Assembly (NCBI RefSeq): GCF_014654205.1
Contig: NZ_BNAW01000006.1
Location: 62,001 to 126,000 of the forward strand
Direction of reading: 5' to 3'
Length of the DNA stretch: 64,000 nt
From: Amycolatopsis bullii
GTDB lineage: Bacteria; Actinomycetota; Actinomycetes; Mycobacteriales; Pseudonocardiaceae
In this document: one piece after another, positions 54,338 to 63,842 of the stretch
Layout: the number at the start of each line of letters is the position of its first letter
Position numbering within the stretch: position 1 is the stretch's first letter
Position numbers and translations under genes: made by a program
Notes under the pieces: generated by a model
What the model saw: the letters and a program-made list of their open reading frames with translations, nothing else
Databases searched by the model: none
What the model was told of the DNA's origin: nothing

Positions 54338-54390
54338 TTGCCCGCTGACGCGTTCTGCGCAATACTCGTCTGCGAGTACTCGTAGACGAG
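54338..54390 (+). promoter_or_regulatory. PadR promoter and palindromic operator
   Basis: TTGCCC (54338) and AATACT (54361) are 17 bases apart. A 26-base near-perfect palindrome (54365-54390, arms CTCGTCT and AGACGAG, one mismatched pair) overlaps the -10 region and ends eight bases before the ATG. It fits autorepression by PadR. Confidence 0.65.
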
Positions 54391-54398
54391 GAGTCGGA

Positions 54399-55031
54399 AT
54401 GAAGCGGCGGAAGGTCGGCAACCTGCTCGGCCTGGCCGTGCTGTCCGTCGTGGCGGAACGCCCGCGGCACCCGTACGAGATGGCGGCCGTGCTCAAGGAG
54501 CGCGGCAAGGACGCGGACCTGCCGATCAAGTGGGGCTCGCTCTACACCGTCGTCGCCAACCTGGAGAAACACGGCTTCATCGAGGCCGTCGGGAGCGTCA
54601 AGGACGGCGGGCGGCCCGAACGGACCGTCTACCGGATCACCCCGGCCGGTCGCGAGGAGTTCGAGGACTGGGTCCGCGAGCTCGTCGGCACGGTCGACCC
54701 GGAACCGCCGCGGTTCCGGTCGGGGCTGTCGATGATCGGCGTCCTCGGGCCGGACCAGGCGATCAGCGGGCTGCGGGAGCGGCTCGACCAGCTCGACGAG
54801 CGGGCCGGGAAGCAGCGGGTCGTGCTCGAGCAGCTGCGGCCGCTGATGCCGCGGATGTTCCTGATCGAGGTCGAGTACGACATCGCGATGACGGAGGCGG
54901 AGGCGCGCTGGGTGCGCGGCTTCCTCGGCGAACTGACCAGCGGCACCCTGCCGGGCATCGAGGCCTGGCGGCGCTGGCACGAGACCGGCGAGCTTCCCGA
55001 CGACTTCGGGGAGTTCGTGGAGGAGAGATAA
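54399..55031 (+). CDS. PadR-family transcriptional regulator
   Basis: A 210-residue regulator with an N-terminal winged helix (about 8-85: HPYEMAAVLKERG, WGSLYTVVANLEKHG, YRITPAGREEFEDW) and a C-terminal helical Vir-type domain for dimerisation. It is preceded by its own palindromic operator. The methyltransferase 134 bases downstream is a possible target. Confidence 0.92.
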   Translation: MKRRKVGNLLGLAVLSVVAERPRHPYEMAAVLKERGKDADLPIKWGSLYTVVANLEKHGFIEAVGSVKDGGRPERTVYRITPAGREEFEDWVRELVGTVDPEPPRFRSGLSMIGVLGPDQAISGLRERLDQLDERAGKQRVVLEQLRPLMPRMFLIEVEYDIAMTEAEARWVRGFLGELTSGTLPGIEAWRRWHETGELPDDFGEFVEER

Positions 55032-55035
55032 GCAC

Positions 55036-55071
55036 GGACCCCGGGAGGTGCTGGCACACCGCCCGGGGTCC
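55036..55071 (+). terminator. Hairpin after padR
   Basis: A 10-bp perfect stem (55036-55045 with 55062-55071) follows the padR stop by four bases. Confidence 0.65.
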
Positions 55072-55165
55072 TCGACCCCGAACCGAGCACGCCCGGCCCC
55101 GAGGTGGCACCGCAAGGATAACCGGGTGCGCTCTTCGGTTCGGTCCAACCGAAGAGGAGAACTCC

Positions 55166-55813
55166 ATGGAGACGACCCGCAAGCACCGAGTGCCCGAGAT
55201 GGAGGGGTTCCAGGCCCGCTGGTACGCCAAGAACCGCGGCACCGAGGCCCAGCTCGCGCAGTACCGGCGGCAGGCGGCCGAGGTCACCGCGGGCTGGCCG
55301 GACGGTGCCGAAGTCCTGGAGGTCGCGCCCGGCCCCGGCTTCTTCGCCATCGAGCTGGCGAAGCGCGGCTACCGCGTCACCGGGCTCGACATCAGCCACA
55401 CCATGGTCGAGATCGCCCGGGAAAACGGCCCGGGCATCGACTTCCGCCAGGGCGACATCACGCACGCGCCGTTCGAGTCCGAGTCGTTCGACTTCCTTGT
55501 CTGCCAGGCCGCGTTCAAGAACTTCCGGCAACCGGTGACGGCGCTGAACGAGATGCACCGCGTGCTGCGCCCGGGTGGGTACGCGGTGATCCACGACCTC
55601 AACCACGAGGCCACCAGCGCGGACATCGACCGCGAGGTGGCCGGGATGCACGTCGGCGTGGTCGCCGGGTTCACCGTCCGGCAGACGCTCGGGTGGCTGC
55701 GGCGCCGCGCGTTCACGCGTGAGCAGTTCGAGACGCTCGCCGCGGAGAGCGCGTTCGGCGGCTGCTCGGTCACCACCGACGGCATCGGCCTCGAGGTCCG
55801 CCTCACCCGCTGA
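55166..55813 (+). CDS. Class I SAM-dependent methyltransferase
   Basis: A 215-residue methyltransferase with motif I EVAPGPGFFAIELAKRG, acidic GLDIS, and post-motif DFLVCQAAFKNF. Substrate unknown; C-terminal GFTVRQTLGWLRRR is unusual for UbiE. ATG at 55166 follows GAGGAGA. May be co-regulated with padR. Confidence 0.87.
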   Translation: METTRKHRVPEMEGFQARWYAKNRGTEAQLAQYRRQAAEVTAGWPDGAEVLEVAPGPGFFAIELAKRGYRVTGLDISHTMVEIARENGPGIDFRQGDITHAPFESESFDFLVCQAAFKNFRQPVTALNEMHRVLRPGGYAVIHDLNHEATSADIDREVAGMHVGVVAGFTVRQTLGWLRRRAFTREQFETLAAESAFGGCSVTTDGIGLEVRLTR

Positions 55814-55820
55814 ACCGCCC

Positions 55821-55864
55821 GAGGAGGCGGGCACTTTCCCGGGAAAGTGCCCGCCCACTCGGCG
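55821..55864. terminator. Bidirectional palindromic terminator/repeat
   Basis: A 15-bp self-complementary stem (55828-55842 with 55843-55857) sits between convergent stops, extended by CCGAG/CTCGG. Its central 24 bases (55831-55854) match the element inside the ABC ATPase at 24552 except for one base. Confidence 0.8.
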
Positions 55865-56623
55865 TCAGCGCGGGGCCATCCGCAGCGAGCCGTCCATCCG
55901 GACGACCTCGCCGTTCAGGTAGTCGTGGTCGATCAGCGACAGCGCGAGCTGGGCGTACTCGTCCGGCCGCGCGAGCCGCTTCGGGAACGGGACACCGGCG
56001 GCGAGCGACGCGCGGAACTCGTCGCTGACCGTGGCCAGCATCGGGGTGTCGACGATGCCCGGCGCGATGGTCAGCACGCGGATGCCGTGCGAGGCCAGGT
56101 CACGGGCCGCGGGCAGCGTCATGCCGACGACGCCGCCCTTGGACGACGAGTAGGCGACCTGCCCGATCTGGCCGTCGAACGCCGCGATGGACGCGGTGTT
56201 GATGATGACGCCGCGGGCGTCGTCTTCGAGGGGCTCGGTCTTGGCGATCGCCTCGGACGCGATGGTGAGCACGTTGAAGGTGCCGACCAGGTTGATCTGG
56301 ATGACCTTCGCGTACAGCGCGAGGTCGTGGCGGCCCTTCTTGGACAGGATCCGCGCGGACGGCCCGATACCGGCGCAGTTCACCACGGTCCGCAGCGGCA
56401 CGCCGGAGCCCGAAGCGGTCGCCACGGCGGCCTCGACCTGCTCGACGTCGGTGACGTCGGCCTCGACGTAGGTGATCCCGTCGACCTGCTCGGCCTTCTC
56501 GATCGACGACGCCAGGTCCAGCGCGAACACCCGCGCGCCCTTGGCCGCGAGGGCCTTCGCCGTCGCCCCGCCGAGGCCGGACGCACCCCCGGTGACGAGC
56601 GCCGCGGTGTCGGTGATCTGCAT
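55865..56623 (-). CDS. SDR-family dehydrogenase (3-hydroxyacyl-CoA type)
   Basis: A 252-residue SDR with TGGASGLG nucleotide loop, NCAGIGPSAR, catalytic Ser, and YSSSKGG (Tyr, Lys). The N-terminal MQITDTAALVTGG and IAPGIVDTPM match type II 3-hydroxyacyl-CoA dehydrogenases. ATG at 56623 preferred over a GTG at 56647 by alignment with the family start. Divergent from the UDP-glucose dehydrogenase. Confidence 0.87.
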   Translation of the reverse strand: MQITDTAALVTGGASGLGGATAKALAAKGARVFALDLASSIEKAEQVDGITYVEADVTDVEQVEAAVATASGSGVPLRTVVNCAGIGPSARILSKKGRHDLALYAKVIQINLVGTFNVLTIASEAIAKTEPLEDDARGVIINTASIAAFDGQIGQVAYSSSKGGVVGMTLPAARDLASHGIRVLTIAPGIVDTPMLATVSDEFRASLAAGVPFPKRLARPDEYAQLALSLIDHDYLNGEVVRMDGSLRMAPR

Positions 56624-56659
56624 CTTTGCGGTTCCCTTCGTCTTCACGTTCGCGGAGAC

Positions 56660-56680
56660 AGGTTAACGCTCGTTCGCATG
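56660..56680. promoter_or_regulatory. Possible TetR-type operator
   Basis: AACG-CT-CGTT (56665-56674) with flanking TTAACGCTCGTTCG lies 42 bases before the SDR start. Similar AACG-N2-CGTT sites are common at fatty-acid genes of actinobacteria. Confidence 0.3.
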
Positions 56681-56767
56681 GGCAGCGTTCGTGTCTTCGC
56701 TCACCGCTTTCGGGCCCGACCGGTTCCGTTAGCGCGGTGGTCAACTCCGGCTGTCACCTTCAGCACC

Positions 56768-58072
56768 ATGACGCCAGCTCGGATCGTGGTGGTAGGAACC
56801 GGATACGTCGGCTTGACCACGGGGGCCTGCCTGGCCAGTCTCGGGCATTTCGTCACCTGCGTGGACGTCGACCGCGCGAAGGTCTCGCGGCTGGCCGCCG
56901 GCCGCGTCGACATCCTCGAACCCGGGCTCGCCGACCTCGTGCACCGCGGGATCGCGGCCGGGCGCCTGCAGTTCGTCGTCGGCGCGCGGGACGCCGTCCG
57001 CCACGCGCAGGCGGTGTTCCTCTGCGTGCCGACGCCGATGGGCGCCGGTGGCTCCGCCGACCTGCGTGCGGTCGAGGCGGTGACGGCCGAGATCGGGGAC
57101 GTCCTGCCCGCCGGCTGCGCGCTGGTCACCAAGTCGACCGTGCCGGTCGGCACCTCGCAGCGGATCCAGGCGCTGGTCGGCCGGACCGACGTGCCGGTGG
57201 TGTCGAACCCCGAGTTCCTGCGCGAAGGCACCGCGGTCGCGGACTTCCTGGGCCCGGACCGGATCGTCGTCGGTTCGGACGACCTCGCCGCCGCGCGCTG
57301 GGTCGGTGAGCTGTACGCCGAGCTCGACGCGCCGGTCGTCGTCGCCGACGCCGCCAGCGCCGAACTGGTCAAGTACGCCGCGAACTGCTACCTGGCGCTG
57401 AAGCTGTCCTACGTCAACTCCATCGCCGAACTCTGCGAACGGCTGGGCGCGGACATCTCGCTGGTCACCGAGGGGATGGGCTACGACCGGCGGATCGGCC
57501 GGACGTTCCTCAAGCCCGGCCCCGGCTGGGGCGGTTCCTGCCTGCCGAAGGACACCAGCGCGCTGGTCAAGGTGGCCGAGTCGGTGAACTACGACTTCAC
57601 GATGCTGACGTCGGCCATCGACGAGAACCTGGCCCAGCGCGACCGGATCGTCGCGAAGATCGCCGGCGCGGTGGGCGGGACGCTGGCCGGCGCCCGGATC
57701 GGCGTGCTGGGCCTGGCGTTCAAGGCGGGCACCAACGACCTGCGCGACTCGCCCGCGCTCGCCGTGTCCTCGGTGCTGTGCGCGCTGGGCGCCGAGCTGA
57801 TCGCCTACGACCCGGCGGTCGACGGCGAGATCGCCGGGATGACCGTCGTCGACGACGCCTATCAGGTCGCGAAGGACGCGGACGCCGTCGTCGTGCTCAC
57901 CGAGTGGGCCGAGTTCAAGCACCTCGACTGGGCGGCGATGGCCGAGCTCATGGAAGGCATCGACGTCGTCGACACGCGGAACCTGCTCGACCCGCGGGTG
58001 ATCGTCGACGCCGGGCTGTCCTGGCAGGGTGTCGGACGGCCGCGGGCGGCCGCGCGAATCACGGTTTCCTGA
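56768..58072 (+). CDS. ugd: UDP-glucose 6-dehydrogenase
   Basis: A 434-residue enzyme making UDP-glucuronate. GTGYVGLTTGACLA is the NAD loop, STVPVGTS and SNPEFLREGTA the substrate region, and catalytic Cys258 in GPGWGGSCLPKDT is present, with Lys in ELVKYAANCYLA. The product feeds cell-surface polysaccharides. ATG at 56768; no polysaccharide gene beside it. Confidence 0.93.
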   Translation: MTPARIVVVGTGYVGLTTGACLASLGHFVTCVDVDRAKVSRLAAGRVDILEPGLADLVHRGIAAGRLQFVVGARDAVRHAQAVFLCVPTPMGAGGSADLRAVEAVTAEIGDVLPAGCALVTKSTVPVGTSQRIQALVGRTDVPVVSNPEFLREGTAVADFLGPDRIVVGSDDLAAARWVGELYAELDAPVVVADAASAELVKYAANCYLALKLSYVNSIAELCERLGADISLVTEGMGYDRRIGRTFLKPGPGWGGSCLPKDTSALVKVAESVNYDFTMLTSAIDENLAQRDRIVAKIAGAVGGTLAGARIGVLGLAFKAGTNDLRDSPALAVSSVLCALGAELIAYDPAVDGEIAGMTVVDDAYQVAKDADAVVVLTEWAEFKHLDWAAMAELMEGIDVVDTRNLLDPRVIVDAGLSWQGVGRPRAAARITVS

Positions 58073-58172
58073 CCGCGCCTTCTTGACTAGGGTGATCGGC
58101 ACGGCATCGCGTGTCGGTCACCGGCTGGGTGAGGCATGGAGGTGGCGGGAGTGCCCTGGAGGCATTTCAACC

Positions 58173-58589
58173 GTGTCAGTTTCCGTATCCGTTGAATTGA
58201 ACCATCTGATGATCCCGTCCCGGGACAACCGGGAATCCGCCGAATTCCTGGCGAACCTGCTCGGCCTCGAAGTCGGCGAGGAATGGGGTCCGTTCGTCCC
58301 CGTCGAGACGCGCAACGGCGTCCGGCTGGACTTCGCGACCATCCCCGACGAGGACCGGCGCCTGCAGCACTACTGCTTCCTGATCCCGGAAGACGACTTC
58401 GACGCCGTGTTCGCGCGGCTCGTCGAAACCGGCGTGACCTACCACGCCGATCCGATGGGGAAGCAGATCGGCGAAATCAACCACAACCACGGCGGTCGTG
58501 GTGTCTATTTCCTCGATCCCGGCGGGAACGGGATGGAAATCATCACGCAGCCGTACGAGCCGGAGCGGCGTCGTCCGGCGGCTTGGTAA
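58173..58589 (+). CDS. VOC-family (glyoxalase) protein
   Basis: A 138-residue vicinal-oxygen-chelate protein with ELNHLMIPSRD, FLIPEDDFDAVFAR and YFLDPGGNGMEIIT. One His near the N-terminus and a Glu in MEI are candidate metal ligands. Start GTG 58173 has GGAGG ten bases upstream; other in-frame starts further upstream lie in the intergenic region. Confidence 0.8.
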   Translation: MSVSVSVELNHLMIPSRDNRESAEFLANLLGLEVGEEWGPFVPVETRNGVRLDFATIPDEDRRLQHYCFLIPEDDFDAVFARLVETGVTYHADPMGKQIGEINHNHGGRGVYFLDPGGNGMEIITQPYEPERRRPAAW

Positions 58590-58616
58590 TTCGTTAGCGT
58601 TGCGTACTATCGAGGC

Positions 58617-60383
58617 ATGTTCACGACGAGGCCGGAGCTGACCGGCACCTTCGGGATGGTGGCATCGACGCACTGGCTGGCCTCGGCCACCGGGATGGCG
58701 GTGCTGGAAGACGGCGGCAACGCGTTCGACGCGGCGGTCGCCGCCGGCTTCGTCCTCCAGGTCGCCGAGCCGCACCTGTGCGGCCCGGCGGGCCAGGTGC
58801 CCGGCCTCTTCGTGACGGCGGACGACCCGACCCCGCGGGCGCTGGCCGGGCAAGGCCCGTCGCCCGCGGGGGCCACCGCTGCGCACTTCGCTTCGCTGGG
58901 CCTGGACCTGATCCCGGGCAGCGGCCTGCTTCCGGCGACCGTCCCGGGGGCCTGGGACGCCTGGCTCCTGCTGCTACGCGACTACGGCACGAAGCCGCTT
59001 CGCGAGGTGCTGAAGTACGCGATCGGCTACGCCCGCAACGGCGTCCCGCTGGTGTCGCGGGTCGGCGACACGATCCGCGCGGTGTCCCGCCTGTTCACCG
59101 AGCACTGGCCGACGTCCGCGGCGCTCTGGATGCCGGACGGCAAGCCCGCGGCCGGCCTGCACCGCAACCCGGCCTTGGCGGACACGTGGGAGCGGCTGCT
59201 GCGCGAGGCGGAGTCCGTCTCGGGCCGCGAAGCGCAGCTCGACGCGGGTCGTCGTGCCTGGTCCCAGGGTTTCGTCGCGGAAGCGATCGAAGCGTTCAGC
59301 CGGACGGCGTTCCGCGACGACTCCGGCCGCGACCACGCGGGCCTGCTGACGGGCGACGACCTGGCGTCGTGGTCGGCGTCGTACGAGGACCCGGCGTTCG
59401 TGGACGTCGGCGACTGGCGCCTGGTCAAGATGGGCGGCTGGACGCAGGGCCCGGCGCTGCTGCAGCAGGCGCTCCTGCTGCACGGCTTCCGCGACGAGCT
59501 GTCCTATGTGGACGGAATCCCGTCGGAACGCACGGTGCACCTGGCGACCGAAGCGGCGAAGCTGGCCTTCGCGGACCGCGAGGCCTGGTACGGCGACACC
59601 GACGTGCCGCTGGACGTGCTCCTTTCGCCGTCTTACACGGACGCCCGGCGCGCCTTGATCACCGACACGGCGTCTGCTGTGTTGCGTCCAGGCGACGCTC
59701 GTGGCCCGGCGCGTCTCCCGGCGATCCTGGACTCGCTGCAGGGCATCGAGGCGGGCGACGGCGCCACGGGCGAGCCCACGGTCGGCCCCCAGGGCCAGAC
59801 CCGTGGCGACACGGTCCACCTCGACGTCGTCGACGCGGCGGGCAACCTGGTGTCGCTGACGCCGTCGGGAGGCTGGCTGCAGTCCAGCCCGACGATCCCC
59901 TCGCTGGGGTTCTGCCTGGACTCCCGGGGGCAGATGTTCTGGCTGGAGCAGGGTTTGCCGAACTCCCTGGCCCCGCGCAAACGCCCGCGCATCACGCTGT
60001 CCCCGTCCCTGGCCCTGCGCGACGGCGTCCCGACCCTGGCGTTCGGCACCCCCGGCGGCGACCAGCAGGACCAGTGGCAGCTGTGCTTCTGGCTCGCGCA
60101 CGTCTACGGCGGGCTCAACCTGCAGGAGTCGATCGACTCGCCGGCTTGGCACACGACGGCGTTCCCGAGTTCGTTCTACCCGCGCTCGTGGAACCCGCGC
60201 GAGCTGGTGGTGGAGTCCCGCCTGGGAGAGTCTACTTTGGACGCCCTCCGCGCCCGCGGTCACGCCGTGGTCGACGCGGGAGACTGGGCCTTGGGCCGCC
60301 TGTCCGCGGTTTCCCGGACCGACGGCCTCCTCCGCGCGGCGGCCAACGCACGCGGCATGCAGGGCTACGCGGCCGGACGCTAG
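58617..60383 (+). CDS. Gamma-glutamyltransferase-family Ntn hydrolase
   Basis: A 588-residue member of the gamma-glutamyltransferase/cephalosporin acylase family. The large chain runs to about 398, and the nucleophile is Thr399 in GDTVHLDVVDAAGN, followed by SLTPSGGWLQSSP. No signal peptide is visible, unlike most secreted GGTs. It may act on glutathione-like compounds or other gamma-glutamyl amides. The TAG overlaps that of the convergent gene. Confidence 0.88.
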   Translation: MFTTRPELTGTFGMVASTHWLASATGMAVLEDGGNAFDAAVAAGFVLQVAEPHLCGPAGQVPGLFVTADDPTPRALAGQGPSPAGATAAHFASLGLDLIPGSGLLPATVPGAWDAWLLLLRDYGTKPLREVLKYAIGYARNGVPLVSRVGDTIRAVSRLFTEHWPTSAALWMPDGKPAAGLHRNPALADTWERLLREAESVSGREAQLDAGRRAWSQGFVAEAIEAFSRTAFRDDSGRDHAGLLTGDDLASWSASYEDPAFVDVGDWRLVKMGGWTQGPALLQQALLLHGFRDELSYVDGIPSERTVHLATEAAKLAFADREAWYGDTDVPLDVLLSPSYTDARRALITDTASAVLRPGDARGPARLPAILDSLQGIEAGDGATGEPTVGPQGQTRGDTVHLDVVDAAGNLVSLTPSGGWLQSSPTIPSLGFCLDSRGQMFWLEQGLPNSLAPRKRPRITLSPSLALRDGVPTLAFGTPGGDQQDQWQLCFWLAHVYGGLNLQESIDSPAWHTTAFPSSFYPRSWNPRELVVESRLGESTLDALRARGHAVVDAGDWALGRLSAVSRTDGLLRAAANARGMQGYAAGR

Positions 60384-60757
60384 AGCGGCAGCGAAGCCCA
60401 GCCGCCGCCCTCGGCGAGCAGCGTTCGCACGGCGAGGGCGTGCTCGGCGAACCCGGCGAGGTCGCCGTGCAGCAACGCCATCCGCTCGTCGTCGAGCGGG
60501 GTGGTGTCGCCGGACCACAGTTCGCAGATCCAGCTCGCGGCCAGGTGCATCGACCGCACGAGCGCGGCCACTTCGGTTCCCGCGGCCGCGGCAGCGATTT
60601 CATCGCACGCCACCACCAGATCCCGGAGCCCGCGCACGGCTTCGTCCGGGGTGCCGTCCCAGTCCGGGCGGGGCCACGCCGACGAGCCGAGTTCGAGCCA
60701 CAACCGCCATCCCGCGGTCAGCTCGTCGTGGTCACGCGGCACCCATTGCCCGGCCAT
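60380..60757 (-). CDS. Hypothetical protein
   Basis: A 125-residue Trp-rich helical protein (WRLWLELGSSAWPRPDW) not recognised. Lies between two opposing genes, stop overlaps the GGT-like stop as CTAG. Ala/Leu-rich composition fits a small soluble helical bundle. Confidence 0.6.
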   Translation of the reverse strand: MAGQWVPRDHDELTAGWRLWLELGSSAWPRPDWDGTPDEAVRGLRDLVVACDEIAAAAAGTEVAALVRSMHLAASWICELWSGDTTPLDDERMALLHGDLAGFAEHALAVRTLLAEGGGWASLPL

Positions 60758-60803
60758 GCTTCCGAGTGTGCGCCCGAACGCCCGCCCCGGCGGATGGGAT
60801 TCC

Positions 60804-61676
60804 TCACTTCGCGGGCTGCTGCCAGAGCCAGAATTCGATGCCCTGGTTGTCGGTGCAGTCGGCGGTCAGTCCGTACGGGTGGTTTTCGACCTCGCCCGCC
60901 CGGCCGCCCTGCTCGCGCACGCGGGTCAGCGCCGCGTCGAGGTCGGCCACCGCGTACATCAGCTTCCAGCCGATCTGGCGGTCACCCGCCCACAGGCCGC
61001 CTTCGAGACCGGGGCCCGAGAAGCTCCAGGCATCCGACACCGAGCCCGGCGTGAACTCCCAGCCCAGCACCGCTCCGTAGAACGACTTCGCCGGCTCGGC
61101 CTCGGGCACCTGGAACGTGAAGTACATGGCCTGGCCCGGAGCCGGGGACGGCTTCGGGGCCGCCTGGGACACCAGCCAGCGCTGGCCGAACGGGTCGCGG
61201 AACGAGCCGCCGCGACCGTACGGGGAGTCGCTCACCGCACGGATCAGCGTCGCGCCCAGTTCCAGGGCGCGGGCCACCGAAGCGTCGGCGTCGGGAACCT
61301 CGACCCGCACCGAAGCGCCGCCCTCGCGCGGAGCCACGTGCCCGATCTCCGGGTGCTCCTCGGCGAGCATCAGCACCGCGTCCCCGATGGCCAGCTCCGC
61401 GTGCCCGATCCGGCCGTCGTCCATCAGGATCGGGTCGCCGCGGCGGATCGCGCCGAAGACCTCGACGTAGAAGTCGAGCGCCGCGCGGGCGTCGGAAACC
61501 GCCAGGTAGGGCGTCAGCGAACGCGGTGACGCGGTCGCGGCGGGGACGGCAGTGGTCGTCATATCGGCTCCGTTCAAGATGGCGCGACGCAGGTTGTCGC
61601 GCAGTTCGGCGGCGAAGTCCGGGTCGGGCGCGACCCGCTCGGAGGGACGGCGAAGCGCGTCGAAAGGCTCAGGCAT
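60804..61676 (-). CDS. Double VOC-domain protein coupled to an ECF sigma
   Basis: A 290-residue protein with an N-terminal 45-residue helix region (FDALRRPSERVAPDPDF), then two glyoxalase-like domains (about 52-165 and 170-288). MPEPFDA starts at 61676 and overlaps the sigma gene stop by eight bases. VOC domains can bind ligands or antibiotics; here they may sense a signal for the sigma factor. Confidence 0.82.
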   Translation of the reverse strand: MPEPFDALRRPSERVAPDPDFAAELRDNLRRAILNGADMTTTAVPAATASPRSLTPYLAVSDARAALDFYVEVFGAIRRGDPILMDDGRIGHAELAIGDAVLMLAEEHPEIGHVAPREGGASVRVEVPDADASVARALELGATLIRAVSDSPYGRGGSFRDPFGQRWLVSQAAPKPSPAPGQAMYFTFQVPEAEPAKSFYGAVLGWEFTPGSVSDAWSFSGPGLEGGLWAGDRQIGWKLMYAVADLDAALTRVREQGGRAGEVENHPYGLTADCTDNQGIEFWLWQQPAK

Positions 61677-62193
61677 CGCGACCCTCCTTCTCCTCGTAAG
61701 CGCGCCGGAACGCGGCACGGGCCCGCACGAGCAACGCCTCGGTGGCGTGCACGCTGCGGCCCAGGTGGCCGGCGACCTCGGGGACGCCGAGGCCGTCGAC
61801 GTACCGCAGGGTCAGCGCCGCCCGGTGGTGCGGCCCCAGTGACTCGAGCACCTGTCTCGCGCGCAGGGCGTCGAGCTGGTCGTCCCACGGGTCCTCGACG
61901 TCCGGCTCGCTGTCGTGCACGAGCCGCAGGCCGCGTTCCTCACGTTCGGTGCGCCGCCAGTGGTCGGCGAGCTTGTGCCGGGCGACGCCGATCAGCCACC
62001 CGGTGCTCACTGGAGGTGCGTACTCCTTGCGACAGGCGGCGACCGCCCCGAGGAACGTCTCGGACGTCAGTTCCTCGGCGAGCGTGCGGTCACCGCATCG
62101 GGACAGCAGGTACCCGTAGACCTCCGGCAGGGCGGTTTCGTACAGCCCGAGCAGCGCGAAGGCCGGGTCCGGTCGTACCCGAGGTTCCGTCAC
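61669..62193 (-). CDS. ECF-family sigma factor
   Basis: A 174-residue group IV sigma factor with region 2 (LAEELTSETFLGAVAA, GVARHKLADHWRR) and region 4 (LGPHHRAALTLRYVDGL, VPEVAGHLGRSVHATEALL). GTG at 62193 is the most likely start; a good ribosome site is not clear. No anti-sigma gene; a VOC protein follows instead. Confidence 0.82.
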   Translation of the reverse strand: MTEPRVRPDPAFALLGLYETALPEVYGYLLSRCGDRTLAEELTSETFLGAVAACRKEYAPPVSTGWLIGVARHKLADHWRRTEREERGLRLVHDSEPDVEDPWDDQLDALRARQVLESLGPHHRAALTLRYVDGLGVPEVAGHLGRSVHATEALLVRARAAFRRAYEEKEGRDA

Positions 62194-62392
62194 ACCTTCA
62201 TAGTCGTCCGGCGCCCACCTTTTCCGACGGGTGAACTTCGCTTTTTTCCGGCGGCCAGTTGATCCGCACGGTGACAACGTGCTCCCGCCGCTCCCGGCTA
62301 CAGCGCGCAATCGCCGCCCGGGACTCGAAAGCGCCCGCGGCCGGGGCAACTCGAAGTGCCACCGGCCGCGTGGTCCGCCTTCCTCTCCGCCG

Positions 62393-63817
62393 TCACGCCC
62401 GCGGGTCCGGCAGCCGGCGCCCGGTGATCGCGACGATCGCCGCCAGCACCGCCACCACGCCGATCACCAGCGCGAACGCTTCACGCGAACCCAGCGAACC
62501 CGACAGCGCCGCGTACAGACTCCCCAGCGTCGCCACGCCCAGGGCCAGCGACGTCTGCTGATTGGTCGTCATCACGCCCGACCCCACGCCCGCCAGGTCC
62601 GTCGGCACGTGGGACAGCACGATCCGGAACAACGTCGTCATCGCCAGTGCGTTCCCCACACCGATCGCCACCATCGACGGGGCCAGATCGAGGATCGTCA
62701 CGTGCGGCCACGCCGACAGCGTCGTGCAGAGCAGCGCCACCATGCCCACCGCCGTGATCGCGCCGCCGATCGGGACGACCTTCGGGCCGTAGCGGGCCAC
62801 CAGGCGGCTGCTCAGCATCGACACCGTGAAGTACGCGACCGCCAGCGGGGTCAGCGCGCCACCCGCACCCAGCGGGCCGTAGTGCAGGCCCTCCTGCAGC
62901 GTCATCGCGAACACGAACATGAACGAACCGAACGCGCCGAAGAACGGCACCGCCACCATCAGCCCGCGGCGCACGCTCGGCAGCCGCAGCACCGACGGCG
63001 GCAGCAGCGGCGTTCCGCCGAGCCGCTCCAGCCGCCGTTCGACGTGCACGAGCGCGGCCGCCGCGAACGGGAACACCGCCAGCAGCGCGATCGTCCACAC
63101 CGGCCAGCCCAGTGCCCGGCCCTCCATCAGCGGGACCAGCAACGACAGCAGCGTCACGGCCAGCAGCGCGGTGCCCAGCCGGTCGACGCCCAGCGGGTTG
63201 TGCGCGCGGCTCTCCGGCAGCTTGCGGGCCATGACCAGCACCACCAGGCCGATCGGGACGTTCACCAGGAAGATCGGCCGCCAGCCGGTGCCCCACAGGT
63301 CGGCCGCCACCAGCCCGCCGCCGAGGAGCTGGCCGACCACCGTCGAGATGCCGCCCGTCGCGCCGAACAGGCCGAGCGCGCGCGACCGCTGCTCGCCCGA
63401 CGTCGTCGCCTGGATGATCGAGAGCACCTGCGGCAGCAGCAGGGCCGACGCCGCCCCCTGCGCGGCGCGGGCCACCACCAGCGTGCCGGCCGTCGGGGCG
63501 ATTCCGCAGGCCAGGGACGTCAGCGTGAACAGCCAGAGGCCCGCGATGAACAGCCGCCGCCTGCCGAAGGAGTCGCCGAGGCGGCCGCCGACCACCAGCA
63601 GCACCGCGTACGCGATGCCGTAGGCCGCCACCACCAGCTCGAGGGTGGCGGTGGACGCGTGCAGGTCGGCGTCGATCGTCGGCAGCGCGACGTTGACGAT
63701 GAAGAAGTCGATGATCGGCAGTGCCGCCCCCAGCAGCACCGTGACCAGGCCGGCGGGGGTCAGTCCCGGCCGAAGTTGAGCACCGGCCGAGCTCGGCGCA
63801 AGAGAGGTCGTGGTCAT
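62393..63817 (-). CDS. DHA2-type MFS exporter
   Basis: A 474-residue fourteen-helix facilitator of the EmrB/QacA group with GGRLGDSFGRRRLF after helix 2 and FLVNVPIGL in the middle. It expels drugs or toxic metabolites. ATG at 63817. Divergent from an XRE regulator with multiple CTGGTACCAG sites between. Confidence 0.9.
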   Translation of the reverse strand: MTTTSLAPSSAGAQLRPGLTPAGLVTVLLGAALPIIDFFIVNVALPTIDADLHASTATLELVVAAYGIAYAVLLVVGGRLGDSFGRRRLFIAGLWLFTLTSLACGIAPTAGTLVVARAAQGAASALLLPQVLSIIQATTSGEQRSRALGLFGATGGISTVVGQLLGGGLVAADLWGTGWRPIFLVNVPIGLVVLVMARKLPESRAHNPLGVDRLGTALLAVTLLSLLVPLMEGRALGWPVWTIALLAVFPFAAAALVHVERRLERLGGTPLLPPSVLRLPSVRRGLMVAVPFFGAFGSFMFVFAMTLQEGLHYGPLGAGGALTPLAVAYFTVSMLSSRLVARYGPKVVPIGGAITAVGMVALLCTTLSAWPHVTILDLAPSMVAIGVGNALAMTTLFRIVLSHVPTDLAGVGSGVMTTNQQTSLALGVATLGSLYAALSGSLGSREAFALVIGVVAVLAAIVAITGRRLPDPRA

Positions 63818-63842
63818 GAGTACTACGATCGACCCGCTCGGA

